Position numbers and translations under genes: made by a program. This document shows positions 56,462 through 64,000 of a stretch of 64,000 nt of DNA, in pieces (the first letter of the stretch is position 1; each line of letters begins with the position of its first letter). A model generated the notes under the pieces. The model saw only the letters and a program-made list of their open reading frames with translations, ran no database searches and was not told where the DNA came from. Origin of the DNA: Dipylidium caninum (Eukaryota; Platyhelminthes; Cestoda; Cyclophyllidea; Dipylidiidae); assembly GCA_017562135.1 (NCBI GenBank), contig QEYB01000266.1, positions 682,001 through 746,000 on the forward strand, written 5' to 3'.

Positions 56462-58065
56462 GTAAGAAAATTTTAATTCTTAACATAAGTGAAGTCGTCA
56501 GATAAGCTTGTTCAGAAGAACCAAATCCTTCGCATGATTATGTCGACGCCGATTCGCATGCATCAAGACGACTGGATGGTTGCTGAACTACGTACCGCCG
56601 ACACCTCCGCTCAAACACTTATCTTCGATTGTTCTCATGAAAATGAAATGCGAATTATGGACCAAAAAAATCTTGCGCAACAGATGACAGAGGCTCTCGC
56701 GCGTAATAGGATGATGCGACCATTTCCATTTCATTTTATGTTTACAAGTCTCGTACCTGGATCTAATCAGTATCATTTTTTTGAAAAATCTTTCGGTGGG
56801 GATGTTTTGGTACGTAGGCGGTGCAAATACTTCCTTTCTGCAAACATTTATATGACTTAATTATTTTGCTTAACAACGGTAACGCTCAAATTTTTCCGCT
56901 TTTTATGGCCAAAACAATACCTGGTCACCTATGAGGTCATTGTTGGTTTTTTAGTCAGGCAAGGTGAGAAGTCTTGAGGAATGTCCCTTTACAGTTAAAT
57001 CGGAACACTTTACTGAAGTAGTGAAAGATCGTCGAGTGGTTTACCTTAGCCCTAATGCATCTCGTGCCTTTGAAAATGGAGAATTTGATCACGATGCAGT
57101 TTACGTCGTTGGTGGCATCGTCGACAAAGCTATTCGACGGCCCGTCACACATGCTAAGGCCCGTCGAGCTGGTGCGTCTTCATTGTGTTGTTCATTAATT
57201 TATCTCAATTTTAAACTTACACATCCACGTTTTTAATGTCCTCTATCCATAATCATTGGTGATACTTAAAATTATAAGACCTGTTGGAATATGTAGCCTT
57301 TTGTGAATTCTTTTATGCTCCGCGGTTACAAGCTAAATGAATTTTTGAACAAAATGTGTTGTTGTTGGACGTGTTCTGAACAACTTGTAAAAGTTGGAAA
57401 CCTAGTCAACAAACCTCGTTTAATGGCGTTTTTACATTCTTGTTGATCTTTGTCTTTAAATAAATTATTAGCTTAGGTAGGTACCATGGAATTGAGTCCA
57501 ATTTCTACACCAACATGAATCTTTACTTAAAGCACTTTACTTTCTTTTTTCGAGGATAGTTCTGACTGCATTTCATATAAATTTGTGATAAAAGCGTTCA
57601 TATATTTGACTAGTGTTGTCCTTTAGAAATCCTTGTTTTGCTACTATGCACAGGATGGATTTTGTCTACTTTCTTCTGCGTATTCTTTTATGCTGAATTA
57701 CTTTTAACTTCCGCCTTTATGGTACGTGTTATGTTAAATAGTGCTGCAGGTAACTTGTGGGTTTCCTTTCTCTTGGCGTTCCACAAGCCTTAAACTTTTG
57801 TTCATCTACTGTTGAATGGCGAGTAGCAGTTTATTTTTTGTTGTTTTAAGGTTTGGAATGTGTGAGACTTCCGCTTGAGCGGTACGTAGACTGGCGCTCT
57901 GGGAGTAAGACCCTCTCGTTGGTGGCTATCCACGCCATTTTGGCGACAGCTAAAGAAACCAACGGGGATTGGAAAACTGCCTTAGAACGCAACATACCCT
58001 CACGCTTTCTTCGTGAGCGTGACTCTGTACAAAAGAACATCAATAAGCTATTTCGCAGAATTTGA
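56078..58065 (+). CDS. TRMT10C: TRMT10-family tRNA m1G/m1A9 methyltransferase, probably mitochondrial RNase P protein 1
   Basis: SPOUT-fold methyltransferase. Family members methylate N1 of purine 9 in tRNA with S-adenosylmethionine; the mitochondrial paralogue is also a subunit of protein-only RNase P. Exons 56078-56461, 56495-56809, 56955-57171 and 57851-58065 join in phase to 376 residues. The N-terminus is basic, Leu-rich and without acidic residues (MQILMRLTRCLRLLQSPFLK), typical of a mitochondrial presequence. Core motifs: IFDCSHENEM, YLSPNASRAF, DAVYVVGGIVDKAI with the conserved catalytic-type Asp, and RLPLERYVDW then LSLVAIHAILATAKETNGDW. The combination YVDW...GSKTLSL resembles human TRMT10C more than cytosolic TRMT10A. 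Mitochondrial location is inferred from the presequence only. Confidence 0.92.
56462..56494 (+). other. 33-nt micro-intron in TRMT10
   Basis: GTAAGA to GTGAAG with an inner TTAAC that could be the branch site. An acceptor at 56489 would give an immediate stop, so the one at 56494 is preferred. Confidence 0.82.
56495..56809 (+). CDS. TRMT10C: TRMT10 exon 2: first part of SPOUT domain
   Basis: Encodes TLIFDCSHENEMRIMDQKNL, then LARNRMMRPFPFHFMFTSL. Ends FGGDVL in phase 0 before GTACGT. Confidence 0.93.
56955..57171 (+). CDS. TRMT10C: TRMT10 exon 3: catalytic core
   Basis: Acceptor GGTTTTTTAG. Encodes RRVVYLSPNASRAFENG and DHDAVYVVGGIVDKAI, then THAKARRAG. One base is left over before GTGCGT. 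Confidence 0.94.
57172..57850. other. TRMT10 intron 3
   Basis: AT-rich, no gene seen. Confidence 0.7.
57851..58065 (+). CDS. TRMT10C: TRMT10 exon 4: C-terminus
   Basis: Acceptor TTGTTTTAAG. Encodes LECVRLPLERYVDWRSGSKT and ETNGDWKTALERNIPSRFL, ending NKLFRRI and TGA. Confidence 0.94.
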
Positions 58066-61000
58066 TCTTTCCCATATTGCAAATTTCTAGATCGGAGGTT
58101 GTTTTTGCAGTCTTATTTCATCATTTTCTCCCGGATATGCTTTGTGAGGTCTGATTCCCTGGTGCAAGGGCCCAGGGCAGGCTTTGGTGTGAATATCCTT
58201 TGCCCCAGTGGTTGTTTGGGCTTTCTGCATAGGCGTTTAACGCTGTTGTGCGTTTAGTCAAACTTGGGGCGTGGCAGGACTGTGTGTCCGCGAATCGACC
58301 GAGGCCAGTACTTGCTTTTGAAAGTGGGCGTTCAGCTGGTTGGGAGAAGACAGCTCCGGCATTACCTAACAACGAAAGTTAACGGCCAAGGGGGGATGGG
58401 GGGGGCGGGGCGACACGCTTTCTTTGTTCGCCTTTGAATGATGTCCCAGTAGTTTTTACCCATTGCCATATGCCGCTTCCGCTTCGCATCTTACATCTAT
58501 GCCAGGCCATTGGACATGGGGAGCCACTTAGCGTGGCAAAGTGGAGCTGGACTGGTGTCTGCCCACGTGCCCTTTCGCGTCCTAATGGCGTGTCATGCTT
58601 TGCTAAGCGTAGGCTTCTGTCCATGCTGATATATTCTCCCACTATTTGTGGTATGATGGTTGCCTTGGCGCCCCGTGAGCAATTCTTGCGAATATGTGCA
58701 ATTTATGGTGTCTTGACGAAGGAGTCTCAACCACTCTTGTTGTGTGAACTTTCACCTCGCCGCACATGAACACTTCCTTTGGGAGTGGGCTTTCTGCTTA
58801 ATCAGTCTCCGGACATGGAAAATGGCACATTTGGCATGAGGTGGCGTGGTGTGTCAGAAAGGTAACAAACAGGCCGTCATAAATCAGGCACCCAACTCTG
58901 TATTTAGGGCGATGTGGAGTACAGGAAAGCATCAGTAGTGGCGAGGAGACCAACCGCTATGTGTATCCCACCGATGATTTGCAAAAAATCTGGCTGCATT
59001 TGCTGAGAATTTCTGGGTTGCCCATATTAGGGTGTGATGCTAACACACCACAACTGGGACTGCCAGTGCGGTATGGATGTTGACAACATAGGAAATATTT
59101 ATTCGATGACGCTACCGTCGAAGATGAGATTCACGAGCTGAAACCGCATCGACTTCTCCAGGGAAACGACGAATGTGTAGCCTAACGGAGAGTCCGACAT
59201 AAGAAGACTTGTTTATCCCAAATCCACGGCACTTCGTTAAAAGAAAGTATAAGACGGTGAGGCGAAATCTAACCAAATCGCTTGTTAAGGCGCCTTCAAC
59301 TGAGATTGGGGAGTGTCCTTTGGGGGAAAGCGAGCGTCTTAACGTTGCGCCTACTGCGCACTGTGCTGTTCCTTCCACCTCCCTTCGCTACACACGTGCT
59401 ACGACTACCAAATTGAATGGAGGGTTTTTTCAGCCTAAGAATAGAACTTAATAGCACATGCAATTCCCTCCTTAACGGAAGAAGCCCTTTTAACTGCTCT
59501 CGCCCACCTCTCTACGCCCCATCCACGTGCCTTTGGGGGAGTAGTTGGTTTCGCCCGACGGAGTAAACAGCCGCAGGCGAGTGTCGCCAGGGAAAAAATA
59601 GTTAATTTCAACAATTTAGACATTAGCGGCTGATCTGCCCGTGATTCAACTTCTGTCCTGGCCATCCACACGTGGAGATTCTGGCAAGAAAGCGGTCTCT
59701 TGCGAGTACTCGAAACGACCCTTGGAGACGTTGAGCAGGGGACGTTGCCCCCCAAGGCGGGAGGAAGCTGCGCCATCCTCACTCCCTCATTCGCGAGCAC
59801 TCACTGCAAGTCGAGCTTCTTATTGCGGTGGACGGCGCCTCAGGACATTCTGAAATTATCGCCTGTAGATTAACAAGGAGGGCGTATTTGCAATTAGGTT
59901 GTGGCAAACTACTTATTTCTAAATCAGCTCCTTTAGTGGTCGCATTTTGACAGATTCGGGGAATATAAGACTTGCGAACCTTCTGTTTTATCAGTAAACG
60001 GTACTTTTGATGATCTGTGGGCTGGATTTACTCGCACTCCATTTAAACAAACCCTTTTATTCTCTGCGATGGAACTTTGTCAGTCGTCCCAATTTCCGGT
60101 TGGGCGCCACACTCTCCCGAAAACCTTTCAGCATCATTAAACCTTTTATCCCCGCGCTGAATCAAAGCCACCTTCGCGGGTAGAAGCTCGGTGTTCTCGG
60201 GGAGGAGGCGGAGATGGGCCAAATGGCCTCGTCTCCAGGTCCGGGGCGGAGGACTTCCGACTTTCAGAGCGAAAATCACCAATCTCGTCTTGATGCCTCT
60301 ACACATTTTGATTTGAAGTGAAATCAGCCAAATGAGGCCCGAGAGGCCTCTTCTAACTCCCCAATTAGATATCTATTGCTGTTAGTGCTGGGTGTACTTC
60401 CAACAATTCGGTCCCCGTGACCTTCATGCTGCCCGCCATACTCTGTCCCGTTTAAGCGTATGATTGACGGAGATGCGACGTAGACGAGGAGGAGAAAGTC
60501 AGGCGATTAACAAGTCGGCGTCTCACTAAAAAAAAACATAAATGGCAGCTAATTCATTCTCCTAATTGGGAGATCGACGCACTACTCGACTGCCCACCTA
60601 GTTGGCCATTCAATGACCACGGGAGGCAACGTGTGTCCTCCGTGTCTGGATGCCCGTGACAGCCTAAAGCTTCGGCGGCGATTCTTACTGAAACGCCTTC
60701 TCACCGCTTTCACCATCGCCTTTCAGCCATGCTGGGAGCGCGGACGAGGGGACACGCAAGCAGTATCTTCGTCTGACCTTTCGACGGGCACCATTCACCA
60801 CCTTCGTCCGCTCGATGCGTCTCTGTTAGTGCCCACTTGGGTACCGCTCGTCTGCGTTAAAGCAGAATTTGTTTACCGCAAAGCGTCCTCGTGCCACGCG
60901 ACCCGACCGTCGTGGGGGCTTCCACAGTACTTTGAATGTTAGTCAAACCAAGGAGGAGAGAATCTACCTAATCCGTTTATTAACTTTCGAGTCTTTCAGG

Positions 61001-62092
61001 TAATTGGGTGCCGCTTCAAAATCCACCGAGCTTAAGCGACAGTAAATTTAAGTCCTCGGATTACAGCCTGCTTACGGGCGATTGCGGGTGTTAAGCTCGC
61101 CAGAATGCGCGGCGATGCAGGACGGTTGGAGGACGGTGAGTGGGACGAAGACGGCGACTGGTGGTGGGCCAGTTTGGCCAAAGTCCACATCATTTGTGCT
61201 CTGCAGTTGTGGCTTTCTTCGTTCCTTTTTTTCTCAGTCGACACTGCGCACCTCTTGTGGAGTCGAAAATGCCATAAAGCAACCTTGAGTCTACCTGCCA
61301 AGTTAGGCACTTCTATCATATTTCCTCTCGACTCTGCGTGTAAACTGTAATCTTCAGATGAGCGAAAGTTGTGATTACGTGCGAAGAGACATTAATTGCA
61401 GCATTTGGGTTTCTTCGCCTTCTGGCCATCAGACCTATTTGGCTGAAACTACTCTCTGACAGACGTGCGCAATTCAGAACTCTTGAGTGAAAGGGAATAA
61501 ACAGCTTGCATTCTCCTTATGCCTCCTTCAGAATCGGAGGGCCTTCTAGTCCCTCAACATTTCACCGTATTACTGTGCTTTCGAAGAGGACACAAAGGTT
61601 GGTGCTCCTTCTGACTCGTGTGTAAAAAACCTTTAGACGAACGTTTTTATTCTCGATTTCTCCAAGGTGCTTATGCTCTGCAATATCGGAGCGTCTACCT
61701 ACGAATATGTTAACTTAATAAGAGCTAAATGGATGCTGGCACCGCGGGAAGGCATTTACGAGCTGTTTAGGCTACCTACGAAAGTATTTCGACATTGTCA
61801 GAATATCCACCTCCCATGAAGCGTGACAATGTGCTAATTTGGTCCTCCGCCCCCCTCGAACTGCCCCTCGGAGGCGTTCCACGCACCTTATTGGGTCCAT
61901 CACTCGTTGAGCTGGGAGAACCGCCTGGCGGAGCGTTGTCCTGGCAGGCCGTGCGAGTCTGGGTGCATAGCGCCCGAGTCTGAGCACTGCGCGCCCATTG
62001 GCCGCCACCTCGATCGGCCAATCAGCCACACCGACGCTGAGACATGCCTCGGGTAGCGGCAGTGGGCCGTCCTAGTCATTCGCCCATCAGCC
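58066..62092. other. Gene-free stretch between TRMT10 and the MATH-like gene
   Basis: Four kilobases without a supportable gene. The section about 58100-59100 has unusually many medium-length frames on both strands and could be a decayed repeat element, but no reverse transcriptase, transposase or terminal repeat motif is visible. The final part presumably holds the promoter of the next gene. Confidence 0.5.
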
Positions 62093-63547
62093 ATGAAGAG
62101 CTTTGGTTCTATGGCAGTCAAGTCCAACTGCCTCCAACTTCATCGCTTCGTTCGCTTGGGCGACAAGGCGGACAGCCAAGTGTACACTTTCATTGTTCCC
62201 TCTCAGCTGACGCGAGGCTTCATCACCACGGCCCAATCGAAGGAATTTCCCTACGGGGGACAGAGGTGGCAGTTACAGCTGTGTATCCATACTGAAGAAG
62301 TCCCGCCGAAAGCGGTCGACGAGGGAGTGGTGAATGGCGGCGATTCTCAACGGTCTGCGGCGCAAAAGACGCACCTCACTGCGGGCCTCACCTTGTGTGG
62401 CGGTCTGGCTGGCATGTACTGCCAGCTTGACATGATACGCTACACCATATTAAATCGGGAGTCGGTCCAGTACAACAGAACTCACGAGGAACGACGCGTT
62501 GCATTCACAGCCGACGACCCGACGCGCTGGAAACACGCCTGGGTCGGAACGGACAGACTGGGGGCTGAACACTTCTACTTCGACGATTGGACCTGGCTTA
62601 TCGAGGTGGAGCTCCAGGGCGCAAGTACCGTTTATGAAGAATGCTTTACGCTACCAAAAAACGGACAAAAGGATGCGGCCAGTGGACTTCGACTAGAATC
62701 GGCCAGTTTCACATATGCGGGGTCTGATTGGAATGTGAGTTTAACTTGGCCTCCCTTGGACAACAAGAAACACAGCATCACGGCATTTATGCGGCAAGCC
62801 AAAGGCCCCAACGAGGCCGGTGGAAGTTCCGTTTGTCCCCGAGTGAAGCTTCAACGACACAGTCGAACAAACCACTGGTGCCGGGTGAGGTATAAGGCGA
62901 CGCTCATCTGGGGCGCACTGGGCGAGTCGAGTTTCGGTCCGGTGGATCACCTCATTACTGCGGACAACGGCGCAACAACTGCTGGTTGTGAAATCGGAGA
63001 TCCAAAGTGGTTTTCCGCTGGTCCCTTGCCACCCAAACAACGTATTAAAATAATAATCGAAATGCTGGCTGCGGCACCCGTCTCGCGAATCGACCTCATT
63101 CCCATTGCCCCACAGGGGGGCAAAAACTTCGCCAGGTGCAAGGATCCCGACGGCCACGACTGGATGGTGCTCAGTGACATTCTCGGCACCTTGGTTCGCC
63201 TCCGATTCTTCCCCGTGGTTGAGATACGCCATTACGAAAGTCGTCCCAACGGCGCCGGCGGCAGTGCTGGCGCCCTCATCGACGGTCCCTCCTCGCAGGT
63301 GCCCGACCGGCCCTGTGAACTGCGCTGCGTGGCATGGAATGTGCATCTCATTCCCCATGAGACATCGCGCGGTGTGGTCAAGGCTTTGAACTCGCCCTAC
63401 GTCAGCTACGTGCCCACCTTTCGCTGCTCCGTTGGCGGTGCTAGCGCCTCACGACGGGCTTCCGAGGGCCTCTCTTCAGACGACCAACAGATGATGATCC
63501 ACCCCGATGAAGTGACTGAAGTTGCCTTAGATCTTCCTGTTGAAAAG
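62093..63547 (+). CDS. MATH-like multi-domain protein, first large exon, gene continues beyond window
   Basis: 485 codons from ATG 62093 (an in-frame TAG precedes it; ATG 62111 is an alternative) to GAAAAG before a GTACGC donor, phase 0. No signal peptide. The first about 190 residues look like a MATH/TRAF-type beta sandwich: VYTFIVPS, FPYGGQRWQLQL, MYCQLDMIRYTILNRESVQY, then HFYFDDWTWLIEVELQ. A second beta-rich part follows (SFTYAGSDWNVSLTWPPLDN), then a conserved-looking block with VLSDILGTLVRLRFFPVVEI and CVAWNVHLIPHET. I do not recognise the full architecture. MATH proteins usually bind peptides or ubiquitin-ligase partners in the cytosol, but no BTB or RING part is present in this window. 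The 3' exons lie outside. Confidence 0.75.
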
Positions 63548-64000
63548 GTACGCATTACTCATGTGGTTATAATCCTAATTCTGATTCATTCTTCCGACGG
63601 CAACATCACCTTGGGGGGGGAATCCTGTCCCCTCTAAGGTAAAGTGTAATTGTTGAAATGTGGGCACAACACCCAAGGAATTTCTACCACGTAGAAGGCT
63701 AGTAGAAGGTGTCTGATTGACTGGTGTCCGGCAGCCAAAATATAAGAAGAAGGTCTTGAAACGTCCCAAAAATAACCGAAACACACGTCATTAGGGCAGT
63801 GTGGAGGGTCCACCAGCCCGTAGTACGAGGACAAACCGCTCGTCGCTCGCACCTCGTTTTAACGAGTCTTTTGTTGGAAAGCGGGCAATCTTGCCTCTGC
63901 CCTACGAGTCGGCGTGGATGGCTGACTTCCACTGTGAAGAAAATGCGGATTACCCAAAGAGTTTGCGAGCGTTCAGCCAATTTGGTGAAGGCGGAGTAGT
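63548..64000. other. Intron of the MATH-like gene, to window edge
   Basis: Begins GTACGC. No exon recognised before the window ends. Confidence 0.6.

Noticed and set aside
58100..59100. Possible retroelement remnant
   Set aside because: Medium-length frames on both strands, but no catalytic motif, terminal repeat or poly-A tail could be identified.
62741..63358. 205-codon minus-strand open frame
   Set aside because: Antisense to the MATH-like exon; GC-rich third positions of the real frame keep it open by chance.
1..64000. CRISPR arrays, operons or bacterial mobile elements
   Set aside because: No spaced direct repeats, no insertion-sequence features, and all supported genes have spliceosomal introns.

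Overview
The window is eukaryotic: every gene I can support is split by GT..AG introns and no bacterial gene organisation is present. Five introns in four unrelated genes are only 30-33 nt long, the genes are separated by long, partly GC-rich and low-complexity DNA, and one gene reads best if its start codon is supplied by a spliced-leader RNA. Together these suggest a parasitic flatworm (cestode or trematode). This placement is inference from gene structure; I could not run a database search.

Layout. (1) 2722-24940, plus strand: a nine-exon TEAD/Scalloped transcription factor (TEA DNA-binding domain plus a divergent YAP-binding domain). All splice phases agree and give 831 residues. (2) 24941-34851: about 10 kb with no convincing gene, holding at least one diverged repeat pair. 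(3) 34852-43861, minus strand: a ten-exon, 12-TM-type major facilitator transporter resembling the OFA/monocarboxylate branch, with one apparent 1-base frameshift in a homopolymer and no genomic start ATG that fits. (4) 44745-53175, plus strand, head-to-head with (3): a twelve-exon receptor with a signal peptide, an ectodomain resembling bacterial PstS-type phosphate-binding proteins, one membrane span, a guanylate-cyclase-type pseudokinase and a cyclase-fold domain that has lost most catalytic residues. This is the most remarkable locus in the window. (5) 54498-54871, minus: a two-exon, 113-residue helical protein I do not recognise. (6) 56078-58065, plus: a four-exon TRMT10-family tRNA methyltransferase, most likely the mitochondrial RNase P subunit TRMT10C/MRPP1. 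(7) 62093 onward, plus: a large exon of a MATH-like protein that runs beyond the window edge.

The genes do not form a pathway: one is a Hippo-pathway nuclear effector, one a plasma-membrane solute carrier, one a transmembrane receptor, one a mitochondrial RNA-processing factor. The only plausible regulatory link seen is the shared 0.9 kb upstream region between the transporter and the receptor. Exons were joined by hand using splice consensus, phase and family alignment; boundaries flagged as uncertain should be checked with RNA-seq.
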